Below, one piece after another: positions 38,824-47,462 of a stretch of DNA of 64,000 bases. Numbering within the stretch: position 1 is the stretch's first letter; each line of letters begins with the position of its first letter. The notes under the pieces are model-generated. The model was not told the origin of the DNA, ran no database searches, and was given only the letters and a program-made list of their open reading frames with translations. The translations under genes were made by a program, and so were the position numbers. This stretch comes from Candidatus Eiseniibacteriota bacterium (GTDB lineage Bacteria > Orphanbacterota > Orphanbacteria > Orphanbacterales > Orphanbacteraceae), in contig JAJRWB010000012.1 of NCBI GenBank assembly GCA_024276995.1, forward strand, positions 33,618 through 97,617, given 5' to 3'.

Positions 38824-39081
38824 CTACGATTCCGAATCGATCTCGAAGAGGTCGAGCAGCTTCTTGAGAAACGCGCCGTCCGGCTCGCGGATCGGGACGC
38901 GGTAGATTACGGCATCCGCAACGCCCGGCGCCTTTCCTCCGCCCTGCTCGTTCCTCCACGCGGCGGAGATGCCGGCCACCGACCATTCGCCGATCCAGGC
39001 GGTCGCCCTCTCGGGGATATCGACGATGCCGGTGCGCAGCAGCGCGAAGATGATGAGTGCGAGAGAGAGAATGCGCTTCAT
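38824..39081 (-). CDS. Small putative secreted protein
   Basis: An 85-residue open frame beginning M-K-R-I-L-S-L-A-L-I-I-F-A-L-L, a short signal-peptide-like or membrane helix, followed by a soluble stretch with W-I-G-E-W and a charged C-terminus ending D-S-E-S. ATG 39081 has GGAGG nine bases upstream. No family recognised. It precedes the riboswitch transcript on the same strand with a 120-base gap. Coding is likely but not certain. Confidence 0.5.
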   Translation of the reverse strand: MKRILSLALIIFALLRTGIVDIPERATAWIGEWSVAGISAAWRNEQGGGKAPGVADAVIYRVPIREPDGAFLKKLLDLFEIDSES

Positions 39082-39437
39082 GATGAAAACCTCCGTTGCC
39101 CCACCCGGTTTGCAACCGGTGTGCCGCCGGGCATTCATCACGATTGACCGCGATCGATCCGTTTTGCCCACCGGAGACGACACGGATGGACCATATGGAA
39201 CGACGCCCCGCGGGGACCGGACGAAACGGTTGGCGCCGGCCACGGCCGATGCCGCCCACACATATCCTCGATCCCCATGGACGGAAGAGCGATTCGAGAC
39301 TATGATCGAGTAACGCGAGGAAGGGAGCGCCTCCGGCAGATCGGAGCGCATCGCCGCCGATCCGGGGGACGGATTCACCCTCGCCGCATGAGTCGATTCC
39401 ATGCCCCTGCAAGAAACGAAAGAGACGTTCGCGCATA
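39082..39437. other. Divergent intergenic region with an imperfect hairpin
   Basis: A 356-base gap between the small secreted ORF (minus) and the thioredoxin-like gene (plus). At 39102-39121 there is an imperfect hairpin (CACC-c-GGTT / AACCGGTG, three-base loop) in the leader of the minus-strand ORF, close to its GGAGG. It matches no riboswitch class I know. No gene or other element is evident. Confidence 0.4.
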
Positions 39438-39992
39438 TTGCCGTTTCTCGCGAGGTCGTACCGGACAGCCGCCGCGGCGGCGATCGTCCTCGCACTTTCC
39501 ATGTCCGCCGCACTCGCCGACCCGGCGCAGATCGGAACACGGGCGCCCCTTTTCACGGAGGTTACCCTGACGGGCGACACGCTCTCCCTCGGCGATCTTC
39601 GGGGAAAAGTCGTGCTCCTCGATTTCTGGGCGAGCTGGTGCGCGCCGTGCCGCAAGGAGATGCCCTTCCTCGTCAAGCTCCGAAACTCGCACAGCGATGT
39701 TCCGTTCGAAATCGTCGCGGTGAACGTCGATAAAAAGGTGAAGAATGCGAAGAGATTCCTCGCCCGTCTCGATCGAAAGCCGCGTTTCCCGATCGTCCTC
39801 GATGCGGCGATGAAGCTTCCACCCCTCTACCGGTTGAAGGCGATGCCGACGACGCTCTTCATCGACCGCGCGGGCGTGATCCGGTTCCGGCACAAGGGAT
39901 TCGCCGAATCGGAGGAGGAAGAATTCGGAAAGGAACTCGAAGAGCTTCTCGCCGAACGGGCGACGATGCCCGGGGAGGAAGAAGCGCGCTGA
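39438..39992 (+). CDS. Secreted thioredoxin-like (TlpA/ResA-type) protein
   Basis: A 184-residue exported thioredoxin-fold protein. A signal peptide covers about residues 1-27 (A-L-S-M-S-A-A-L-A-D). The redox motif is W-C-A-P-C near residue 68-72, preceded by L-L-D-F-W-A-S; the cis-proline loop is M-P-T-T-L-F-I-D. The TlpA/ResA group reduces periplasmic disulfides, for example during cytochrome c maturation. The C-terminal tail is unusually acidic. The TTG start at 39438 is chosen because it completes the signal peptide; its ribosome binding site is weak. Confidence 0.82.
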   Translation: MPFLARSYRTAAAAAIVLALSMSAALADPAQIGTRAPLFTEVTLTGDTLSLGDLRGKVVLLDFWASWCAPCRKEMPFLVKLRNSHSDVPFEIVAVNVDKKVKNAKRFLARLDRKPRFPIVLDAAMKLPPLYRLKAMPTTLFIDRAGVIRFRHKGFAESEEEEFGKELEELLAERATMPGEEEAR

Positions 39993-40036
39993 CGGCGACA
40001 TTCCGCCGCCTGAAAAGTCGGTTATGGTTCGGCCGA

Positions 40037-42922
40037 GTGACGCGCCGGACCCGATACGTATTCCCTGCACTCATCGCGGCGCTCCTCGTGTTTCCCGCCT
40101 CGCCCGCGGCGCTCACCCCGCTCCCTTCCGGCGATGGGAGGTACGACGACGCGGGAAGAACGCTCTTCGCCGGCGGCGAAATCCTCTTTGTAGAAATCAC
40201 CATCGATTCGGCGGACCTTGCCGACCTGCTCGCCGATCCCCACGCGAACGAATACAAGAAATGCTCCGCCCGGTTCCACAACTCCTTCTTCGACGAGACC
40301 ATCGGGAATGTCGGGATCCGTGTGCGCGGGAACACATCGCGCGACGGGCGGAAGAAATCGTGGAAGATCCGGTTCAACGCATTCGAAAAGGGAAGGAGGT
40401 TTCACGGCGTCGAGAAGATGAACCTCAACGGCGACAGGAACGATCCTTCCCTCGTCCGCTCGAAGCTCGCGTGGGACCTGATGCGCGCCGCGCGCATCCC
40501 TTCGTCGAGGACGAACCATGTTTATCTGACGATCAACTACGGCGCCGATGTCCGTGGTGTGTTCCTCAACGTGGAGCAGGTCGACGATCTTATGATGAAA
40601 TCGTGGTTCGGTAACGACGGCGGTTCGCTCTACAAGTGCGCCTACAAAACCGACCGCGCCGATTTGCGCTATCGTGCGCCGGGAGACGGTGGTGCGTACA
40701 GGAACCTCGGCGGCGGGAAGACGTACGACGAGAAGAACCTCGACGATCCCGACTACGAGGATCTCGCGGCGTTCATCGGCTTCATCGACGGCGCGACGGA
40801 TGAAGAATTCGCCGCCCGGCTCGGCGAATGGATTCATCTCGACACGTTCCTGCGCGCCATGGCGGCGGACATCGTTCTCGGGAGTTGGGACGACTACTGG
40901 TTCGGCGCGAACAACTACTATCTCTATCACAACGAAGAGACAGGCCTGTTCGAATACATCCCGTACGATCTCGACAACACGTACGGCGTCGACTTCTTCG
41001 GCATCGACTGGTCCCGCCGGCTCTTCAGCGGCTGGGGGACGGGAGGGTTCGGCAGCATTGGCGACAGCGCGCCTCCTTTGATGACGAGGGTGATGTCGAT
41101 CGGCGCGTTCCGGGACGAGATCCGCTGGTACGCGAGGGAAATCGCGGCCCATTCGTTCATCGTCCCGCTGAGAAGGGGAAAGATCGATGAACTCCGAAGC
41201 ATGCTGGAGCCGTATGCCTTCCGGGGGGCCTTTTCCGGATCGACGATGGACAACGGCTACACGAACGAGGTCTTTCGCGCCGCCTTCGATCTCCCCGCCT
41301 CGTTCGCCGACAGCCCGACGCCGTGGGACTACGGTATCAAACCGTTCATCGAGAATCGGTCGACTTTCGTCACCACGGCGTATTCGCCCCCCGTTCGGCC
41401 GCGCGTGAGAATCAGCGAACTGCTCGCACGGAACCGTTCGGGCGATCGGGACGAAGCGGGCGAGCGGGAAGACTGGGTGGAGCTTCAGAATTTCGGCGCG
41501 TCGCGCGTCGAGCTGGGGGGGATGTATCTCACCGACGATCCCGCCAGGCCGAAGATGTGGCGCGTTCCCGACGGCACATCGATCCCGTCGTCCGGGTATC
41601 TCCGTTTCTGGTGCGACGGGGAGGAAGAGGATGGGCCGCTCCACACGTCGTTCCGGCTCGACGCGGACGGAGACGGCGTCGCCCTCTTCTTCGACGACGC
41701 AAGGCTCAACCTCCTCGTCGACTACATCGACTACGAGCGTCTCGGTCCGGACATCTCGTGGGGACGAAACCCGGAAGGAGACGGTTTGTCGCCCGTCTAC
41801 ATGGCCCGCCCGACGCCGGGCGCGGCAAACGTCTATTCGGGAAACATCGCGCCTTTCATCGAGGAGGTTCGCGTCGATCCCCCGTCGCCCCGGGAAAACG
41901 AAGCGCCGGTGATCACGGCGCGGATCACCGATCTCGATGGATCGGTGGTTTCGGCGCGCGTCTTCTTTCGCCCCGGCGGAGACGAGGGAAGCGCGCCCCT
42001 CGCCGATGACGGTGCCGGCGCCGACGGCGTGGCGGGCGACGGCGTCTTCACCAGCCGTGCCGGCGCGTATGGAGAAGGAACGTTCGTGGGCTACTGGATC
42101 GAGGCGACCGACGACAGCGCCGCCGTCGCCTTCTCCCCGCGAGACGCTCCATCCGATAGGCACGGTTACCAGGTCGATTACATCCGCCCGGCGTTATTCA
42201 TCAATGAAGTGTTCGCCGCGGGCGACACCACACCCGGCACCGGCGACTGGGTCGAGCTTTTCAACGGCGGCGCTTCGTTGATTTCGCTGGCCGGGTTGAC
42301 GCTCAGTGATCGCCTCGACGAACCGGATCGTTTCGTCTTGCCCGATCTCCTTCTCGAGCCGGGGGGATTCCTCCTCGTCCGGTGCGAGGGCCGGCCTGAA
42401 CGGGGCGAACTGCATGCGCCGTTCCGTCTCGCATCGGCGGGGGGCGGCGTCGGACTCTTCGCGCCGGCCGCGGCGGGAAGAGTCGTGGTGGATACGGTCA
42501 CCTACGCGGGGCATGGGGCGGGCGAATCGTACCGGCGGCGACAGGACGGTGGGGCCGACTGGCTGAAAGGAACGGGTGCGACGCCCGGCGCGACGAACGG
42601 CGGCGACTCGATCTTCCCCGAGCCGTGGCGCGACGGTTCGCGGCCTTTCACCGTCTGGCCGAACCCAGCGCCGCCGGCGTTTTCCGACGTGATCCTCGCC
42701 TTCCGCCTCCCCGCGACCGGGCGTGTGAGGGTGCGGCTCTACGACGTGGCGGGCCGCGAGAAAGTCGTCGCCCTCGACGGCGTCTTCGGCCCGGGCGACC
42801 ATCGCGTGCGGTGGGAAGCGGCGGCGGGCATGGACGGGATCGGCGTGGCGCCCGGCGTCTATCTCCTCAGGCTCGAGGCGAACGGAAAGCACGAATCGAC
42901 GCGCATCACGATTCTCCCGTGA
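40037..42922 (+). CDS. Secreted CotH-like protein with lamin-tail domains and FlgD-like C-terminus
   Basis: A 961-residue exported protein. Signal peptide about residues 1-25; a CotH-type atypical kinase domain at about 45-400 (R-V-R-G-N-T-S, K-M-N-L-N-G-D-R-N-D, Y-D-L-D-N-T-Y); a lamin-tail domain at about 455-590 (E-D-W-V-E-L-Q-N-F), a connecting Ig-like domain, a second lamin-tail domain at about 715-850 (G-D-W-V-E-L-F-N-G) and a FlgD-like beta sandwich at the end (W-P-N-P, L-Y-D-V-A-G-R). CotH phosphorylates spore-coat proteins in Bacillus. GTG start. Target unknown. Confidence 0.8.
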   Translation: MTRRTRYVFPALIAALLVFPASPAALTPLPSGDGRYDDAGRTLFAGGEILFVEITIDSADLADLLADPHANEYKKCSARFHNSFFDETIGNVGIRVRGNTSRDGRKKSWKIRFNAFEKGRRFHGVEKMNLNGDRNDPSLVRSKLAWDLMRAARIPSSRTNHVYLTINYGADVRGVFLNVEQVDDLMMKSWFGNDGGSLYKCAYKTDRADLRYRAPGDGGAYRNLGGGKTYDEKNLDDPDYEDLAAFIGFIDGATDEEFAARLGEWIHLDTFLRAMAADIVLGSWDDYWFGANNYYLYHNEETGLFEYIPYDLDNTYGVDFFGIDWSRRLFSGWGTGGFGSIGDSAPPLMTRVMSIGAFRDEIRWYAREIAAHSFIVPLRRGKIDELRSMLEPYAFRGAFSGSTMDNGYTNEVFRAAFDLPASFADSPTPWDYGIKPFIENRSTFVTTAYSPPVRPRVRISELLARNRSGDRDEAGEREDWVELQNFGASRVELGGMYLTDDPARPKMWRVPDGTSIPSSGYLRFWCDGEEEDGPLHTSFRLDADGDGVALFFDDARLNLLVDYIDYERLGPDISWGRNPEGDGLSPVYMARPTPGAANVYSGNIAPFIEEVRVDPPSPRENEAPVITARITDLDGSVVSARVFFRPGGDEGSAPLADDGAGADGVAGDGVFTSRAGAYGEGTFVGYWIEATDDSAAVAFSPRDAPSDRHGYQVDYIRPALFINEVFAAGDTTPGTGDWVELFNGGASLISLAGLTLSDRLDEPDRFVLPDLLLEPGGFLLVRCEGRPERGELHAPFRLASAGGGVGLFAPAAAGRVVVDTVTYAGHGAGESYRRRQDGGADWLKGTGATPGATNGGDSIFPEPWRDGSRPFTVWPNPAPPAFSDVILAFRLPATGRVRVRLYDVAGREKVVALDGVFGPGDHRVRWEAAAGMDGIGVAPGVYLLRLEANGKHESTRITILP

Positions 42923-42940
42923 CGCGGCGGCGCTCACCGC

Positions 42941-44596
42941 CTATCGGAGGAGGGTGAGGCGCTTCACGGCTCTGGCGCCCGCATGATCCTCGAGAATGCC
43001 GTAGTACGTCCCCGTCGAAGCGGGATAGCCGTTCTGCGTGTAGCCATCCCAGGTGATGCCCCCCCGGTCGGCGGCGGCCGGCGAGAGGGGTAGGAGACGC
43101 ACCTGCCGCCCCGTGATGTCGACGATACGAATTCGAGCGTCACGCGAAAGGGGCTCGGACCGTTTCCCCTGAACAGAAACATGAAATGTGAATGACCGAC
43201 CCGGGTTCGGCGCGACGAGGAAGAACTCCTCTTCCACCCGGCCGGATCCCGATCCCGATTCGACCGAAACGACGGCGCCGGCCCCGTAGACATACGACCG
43301 ACCGGCGACGCCGTTCGACCACGCCCCCACGGCGAAGTCGGGGTTCGTGTCGCCGCTGAAGGAAAGCGCCGGCGAAGAAGGACTCCCCGCGACGGCATAC
43401 CCGAACTGGTCGCCGATCGCCTCTCCCTGGATGGAGATCAGGTCTCCCGTCAGTGGAGGGGCTCCGCCCGGCGAGAGGAAAGCGAAGCCCGTATCGGCGC
43501 CTCCCTGGTTCGACCCCGGAACCCCGATGACCAGGTGATCGAAGCCACTGCCGGTCACGTCCCCGCAACCCGCCACGCTCCGGCCGAGCCAGTCATCTTC
43601 CGCCGACCCCCGGACGGTGAAATCGGCGGTCCCGTCGAGGAGGGATCCGCCGTAGAAGACGTATGCCGCGCCGGCGTCGAGAACGGCGCCAGTATTCGCG
43701 TACGGCGCGCCGACGGCGATGTCGAGTTCGCCGTCACCGTTGATGTCTCCGGCGGCCGCCACGGAGAGGCCGAACTGGTCTCCCGCCGCCGCTCCGGCGA
43801 CGGTCCAGTCGGCGAGGGTGTCGAGCGACGGCCCGCCGGAATAGACGTAGGCCGCCCCCTCCCACGTGTGGAGCGCGCTCGAGCGTGGAGCCCCGATGAG
43901 CAGGTCGTCCCCCGCGATGCCGTCGACATTGCCCGGCCCGGCGATCGCACCGCCGAACTGATCGCCCGCCGCCGCGCCGTGAAGGACGAGATCGGCCGTG
44001 CCGTCCGGCACAACTCCCCCGAAGAAGACATAGACCGTTCCATTGACCGTGCGCGGCGCCCCGACGGCGAAATCCATGTAGCCGTCGCCGTTGAGGTCAC
44101 CCGCGGCGCCGACCGCCCTGCCGAGATAGTCGCCGGCCGCCGTGCCGGTGATGATCACGTCGGCGACGGCGTCCATCGGGTTGCCGCCGAGAAAGAGATA
44201 TGCCCTGCCGGCGCTCGCCCCCGCGGTGCTGTCCAGGAACGCGCCGACCAAGAGGTCATCGTAATGATCGCCGTTCACGTCGCCCACCCATGCCACGGCG
44301 GCGCCGAAAAAGCTTCCCGGATCGCCGGTGATCTCGAGGTCGGCGACTCCGGCCGGAACCGCCCGGCCGAAGAAGATGGAAACCTTGCCCGCGTTCTGTC
44401 CCGCTTCGTCGCTCGTGCTCGAGCCGACGGCGAGATCGGCCCTCCCGTCGCCGTTCGCGTCTCCACCGAGAGTGAGCGCGATGCCGAACTGTTCACCGGC
44501 GACATTGCCGTCCCAGGAAGCGAGAAGATCGACCTGTGAAAAGGCGGGCGGGACGGAGGCGGAAACCAGGATCAGGATGACAGCCGGAAGCTTCAT
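42941..44596 (-). CDS. Secreted FG-GAP/integrin-like repeat protein
   Basis: A 551-residue exported protein. Signal peptide residues 1-20 (V-P-P-A-F-S-Q). It has about seven FG-GAP blades, each with G-D-x-N-G-D-G-x-x-D-[LIF]-x-[IV]-G-[AV] calcium-binding loops, forming a beta-propeller; the C-terminal ~80 residues are FlgD-like (A-P-N-P, I-V-D-I-T-G-R, G-T-Y-Y-G). Such proteins are surface adhesins or scaffolds. ATG 44596 has GGGAGG eight bases upstream. It lies after a terminator, so it has its own transcript. Confidence 0.83.
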   Translation of the reverse strand: MKLPAVILILVSASVPPAFSQVDLLASWDGNVAGEQFGIALTLGGDANGDGRADLAVGSSTSDEAGQNAGKVSIFFGRAVPAGVADLEITGDPGSFFGAAVAWVGDVNGDHYDDLLVGAFLDSTAGASAGRAYLFLGGNPMDAVADVIITGTAAGDYLGRAVGAAGDLNGDGYMDFAVGAPRTVNGTVYVFFGGVVPDGTADLVLHGAAAGDQFGGAIAGPGNVDGIAGDDLLIGAPRSSALHTWEGAAYVYSGGPSLDTLADWTVAGAAAGDQFGLSVAAAGDINGDGELDIAVGAPYANTGAVLDAGAAYVFYGGSLLDGTADFTVRGSAEDDWLGRSVAGCGDVTGSGFDHLVIGVPGSNQGGADTGFAFLSPGGAPPLTGDLISIQGEAIGDQFGYAVAGSPSSPALSFSGDTNPDFAVGAWSNGVAGRSYVYGAGAVVSVESGSGSGRVEEEFFLVAPNPGRSFTFHVSVQGKRSEPLSRDARIRIVDITGRQVRLLPLSPAAADRGGITWDGYTQNGYPASTGTYYGILEDHAGARAVKRLTLLR

Positions 44597-44623
44597 GTTG
44601 TAACCTCCCTCCCGAACGGGACG

Positions 44624-44656
44624 AAAAAGGGGAGGCCGGGCGCGACGCCCGGCCTC
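44624..44656 (-). terminator. Intrinsic terminator
   Basis: A perfect 10-bp stem (44632-44641 with 44647-44656, five-base loop) is followed on the minus strand by CCC and five T residues. It lies directly downstream of the small secreted protein gene (44671-45153) and before the FG-GAP gene. Confidence 0.85.
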
Positions 44657-44670
44657 TGTTGAAGCGCGGC

Positions 44671-45153
44671 CTAGAACCGCTCTTTCTGGACGTGGCCCAT
44701 CGCTTTCCGAACCGCGAAGGCGACGCGCGCGGCAAGGCCGACGGTCTGCGTTCCGGACCCGCCGCAATCGTTGATTGTCAGCGAAGCGGTGTCGTTCACG
44801 CTCCCGCCCGAATCGGTGGCGGTGGCGTCGATGGTCAGCGCTCCGGGTGCCGTCAACGGCGGAACGACGAGCGCCACTTCATCGGAAACGACTTCACCCG
44901 CGGCCAGCTCGAGCGTGCCGACAACGGGGCCGAAGGACGTGCCGTTGAAATCGATCATCACGCTGAGTTCGACCTGCTCGGCATCCGCGCCGACATTCTC
45001 CAGAGAGAAGAAGAAACTCACATCGTCGCCCGGGCACGCCTGGGCCGGGTCGAAGGCGATGTTCAGCGCGACGTCGGCGAACGATGTCGCGGGAACGAGA
45101 ATCAATGCGAAGAGAGCGACGGCCAGGCCTGCGGTGGTCATGATGTTCTTCAA
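44671..45153 (-). CDS. Small secreted protein with one Ig-like (CARDB-type) domain
   Basis: A 160-residue exported protein. Signal peptide residues 1-22 (P-A-T-S-F-A-D). The mature part is one beta-sandwich resembling CARDB/Ig-like domains (F-S-L-E-N-V-G-A-D-A-E, L-E-L-A-A-G-E), with Cys near residue 36 and a second near 135 that could pair. The last ~20 residues (A-A-R-V-A-F-A-V-R-K-A-M) are a basic amphipathic helix of unknown role. TTG 45153 is chosen: AGGAGG lies seven bases upstream; ATG 45141 is the alternative. Confidence 0.7.
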   Translation of the reverse strand: MKNIMTTAGLAVALFALILVPATSFADVALNIAFDPAQACPGDDVSFFFSLENVGADAEQVELSVMIDFNGTSFGPVVGTLELAAGEVVSDEVALVVPPLTAPGALTIDATATDSGGSVNDTASLTINDCGGSGTQTVGLAARVAFAVRKAMGHVQKERF

Positions 45154-45524
45154 CTTTTTTCCTCCTGTGGAATCCCTCCTTAACATCGGGATCGGGATTC
45201 CGATTCGTGTTAACGCCACGGGTAGGAATTGCGGACATCGAATCTCGAGGGGGCGGGACATTGCGAACGGAGGAAGGCGGCCTCCGTGGAGACAACTCCT
45301 ACCCCGTATTGCCATACCCGCGACGGCCGGCTGTCCGCCCGTCCCGGGGACCACGGGGCCGCCCCCCGACCCCCGTACAACCCCGGTTGCAGGCGGTTTA
45401 CGAAGGCGGTCGCCCCTCGAGGACAGACACTTCATTCCCTGTTACACCTGTACGGAAAAAGCGCGGGGATTTCCCAAGGATTCCTCTTCAGATCCTGGAT
45501 TTCCCCGGCCGCGCCGCCCCCCTT
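45154..45524. other. Intergenic region with an 8-bp inverted repeat
   Basis: A 371-base gap on the minus-strand side between the anti-sigma gene and the small secreted protein. GGAATCCC (45169-45176) pairs with GGGATTCC (45194-45201) across a 17-base loop in the leader of the secreted-protein gene. Nothing else recognisable. Confidence 0.4.
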
Positions 45525-46370
45525 CTACTCGCCCCGGCCGGACGTGTCCGACCCGGCCTCGAGGCGGAATCGGACCAGCTCGGTCCGATACTCCCGCCCG
45601 TCTTCGAGGACGACTTCGAGCCACCACGAGTACTCCCCGCGGTCGAGAAGACCGTCTCGACGGGTCAGCGTCACTGTCGTCGCGGCGGTTTCGATCGTGG
45701 CCACGGGAGAACCGTCGCTTCCGACCACGCGGAGGCGATAGAGAACGGCGCCGGGCACGGAACGCCATTCGAAGGAGATCTCTCCGGCGGGCCCCCGCCG
45801 GATTTCTCCCGTGGGGAAGAGGAGCGTCTCTTTCTCGAGACCGGACGAGAGGCCGCGGTGATCGCGTTTGATATCGGTCTCCCGCTGCGAGTACCAGATT
45901 CCCGTCGCGAGGAGGACGAGGACCGAGGCGGCCGCCAGGCCCGACCGGAAGAGGGGGCCCTTTCGCAACCTTCCGCCGACCGCCGGGCCGCGCCGGCGCC
46001 TGTGCCCATCACGGCCGCCGATCGCGACGGCGTCGCGGATCATCGACTCGGTCGCTTCCACCTCCTCGGCCCGGTCCGCCGCCGTCGATTCCACGGCGGA
46101 CCGGCAGATCACGCAGCGTTCCAGGTGAGATTCCGTCAGTTCCAACACGGCGCCGTCGAGGTTGCCTTCGGAATAGGCTCCCAGAACGAGGGCGCCGGGA
46201 TGATCGTCGCTGTTCCAGCCCGATCCCTCCTTCAGGAACTCGAATGCGGAAGCACACTTCCCGCAGTACCTCATGTGTGCCCGGGCCGACTCGAGAGAGG
46301 AACCGGCAAGTTCACCGTCGAAGAGCATCTCCAATGCTTCGGCATCGATACATTCCCGTTCAGTTTTCAT
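45525..46370 (-). CDS. Anti-sigma factor with two zinc-finger motifs and one membrane helix
   Basis: A 281-residue membrane protein. Two zf-HC2-type H-x3-C-x2-C motifs are visible: His32/Cys36/Cys39 and His82/Cys86/Cys89; only one is usual. A single membrane helix lies near residues 138-157 and a ~110-residue exported part with fibronectin-like strands (S-F-E-W-R-S-V-P-G-A, E-Y-S-W-W-L-E-V) follows. The cytoplasmic part should bind the sigma factor encoded directly upstream (11-bp overlap). The outer domain is the probable signal input. Confidence 0.82.
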   Translation of the reverse strand: MKTERECIDAEALEMLFDGELAGSSLESARAHMRYCGKCASAFEFLKEGSGWNSDDHPGALVLGAYSEGNLDGAVLELTESHLERCVICRSAVESTAADRAEEVEATESMIRDAVAIGGRDGHRRRRGPAVGGRLRKGPLFRSGLAAASVLVLLATGIWYSQRETDIKRDHRGLSSGLEKETLLFPTGEIRRGPAGEISFEWRSVPGAVLYRLRVVGSDGSPVATIETAATTVTLTRRDGLLDRGEYSWWLEVVLEDGREYRTELVRFRLEAGSDTSGRGE

Positions 46371-47172
46371 AGTTCATCTCTTTTCGCAGCAGTTTCGTGA
46401 TCCGTGCGATCCTCGGGTACACGCTCTTGTAATGTTCCATTCCAATTTCTCCGGCGATCTCACGTGCGGTCTTTCCATCTTCGAAGCGGAGCCGGGCGAT
46501 TTTCCTCTCTTCGGGGGCGAGTCTTTCCAGCGCCGCGAGGTATCTCTCCCGGATCTGTGCGAGTTCCACCCAGCGATCGGGCGATGCGGGGGTGAAACCG
46601 ATCGGCACCCGGCTTTCGATGATGTCCCGCATCTCGTCTTCGTCGAATGAAAGGGGGGCCTGCCTTCGAAAGTGGTAGTCGTGGGCGAGATTGGTTCTGT
46701 AGACGCTCGTCAGGCTTTCCTCGATCGACCGGATATGGGGCGCGAAATCTCTCATTCGCATCTGGATGCCGTACCGGCTGTTGAGCGTCTCGATCACTTC
46801 CGCATAAGAAAGGCCGTCCCAGTAGACGAGAACGAAAATCTTGCGACTGAGCGGCGGCAGTGCTCCGATCGCCCGAGGCATCGTCCGGCGCCCCAGCCTC
46901 GAACGGATCGAGTCGATCGTCAGGTTCCGCGTAATCAGCTTCAACCACGTCGGGAAGCTGCAGAGCTTGTCGCCATCCCCGTCGCCATAGGCGAGAAGGC
47001 GCCTGCCGTTCTCCTCCGCCAGCTTCTGCAGCACATAGAGATAAACGTCCATCCGCTCATCGTCGTCGTCGATCAGCAGGGCGATCGATCGAAGGATGAC
47101 AGGTGTGTAATCCCGGACGAAGCGTTCCCAACCCGCCACGGGATCGGTTCGAAGCAGGTGAATCAGATCCAT
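46360..47172 (-). CDS. ECF-like RNA polymerase sigma factor
   Basis: A 270-residue sigma-70-family protein. The region-2-like part (A-G-W-E-R-F-V-R-D-Y-T-P and F-P-T-W-L-K-L-I-T-R-N-L) is at residues ~15-95 and a region-4-like helix-turn-helix (L-A-P-E-E-R-K-I-A-R-L-R-F-E-D-G-K-T-A) near the C-terminus, with an unusually long linker that includes a second HTH-like stretch (L-S-Y-A-E-V-I). It is longer than typical ECF factors (~180). ATG 47172 starts just before region 2. It overlaps the anti-sigma gene, and both form one transcript. Confidence 0.78.
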   Translation of the reverse strand: MDLIHLLRTDPVAGWERFVRDYTPVILRSIALLIDDDDERMDVYLYVLQKLAEENGRRLLAYGDGDGDKLCSFPTWLKLITRNLTIDSIRSRLGRRTMPRAIGALPPLSRKIFVLVYWDGLSYAEVIETLNSRYGIQMRMRDFAPHIRSIEESLTSVYRTNLAHDYHFRRQAPLSFDEDEMRDIIESRVPIGFTPASPDRWVELAQIRERYLAALERLAPEERKIARLRFEDGKTAREIAGEIGMEHYKSVYPRIARITKLLRKEMNYEN

Positions 47173-47421
47173 CTCGGAGCCGTCCCCCTTTACCGGCGCG
47201 GGCGGCTCCCGGTGATGGGGCCGGCGAATCGTTTCTCGAGAAGTGCCCGGTATAATGAACATATCGGTCGTGAATCTCCCTGTCCCGCGATTTCGACAAT
47301 CACGCGGGAGACCGGTCGACGAACCACCTCCTGGTCTTCCTTTACGGAAAATCACGCGGCGATTCGAAGAGAATCATGCGGGGATTCGAAAAAAGATCCG
47401 CAATCTAACTCTCTATAATAC

Positions 47422-47450
47422 TTGACGTTAGGCGTTCCGCGTGATATCAT
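47422..47450 (+). promoter_or_regulatory. Sigma70-like promoter of the secreted protein gene
   Basis: TTGACG (47422-47427) and TATCAT (47445-47450) are separated by 17 bases. The predicted transcription start, near 47457, is only about six bases before ATG 47463, so the message would be almost leaderless; no Shine-Dalgarno sequence is seen. Confidence 0.6.
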
Positions 47451-47462
47451 GATCGTGTCATC

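Noticed and set aside
39091-39121. Hairpin before the small secreted ORF as a riboswitch
   Set aside because: I compared it by eye with cobalamin, TPP, c-di-GMP and fluoride consensus cores and found no match.
43500-44500. Periodic DNA repeats in the FG-GAP gene as a tandem repeat array
   Set aside because: The similarity is at protein level (propeller blades), not near-identical DNA copies.
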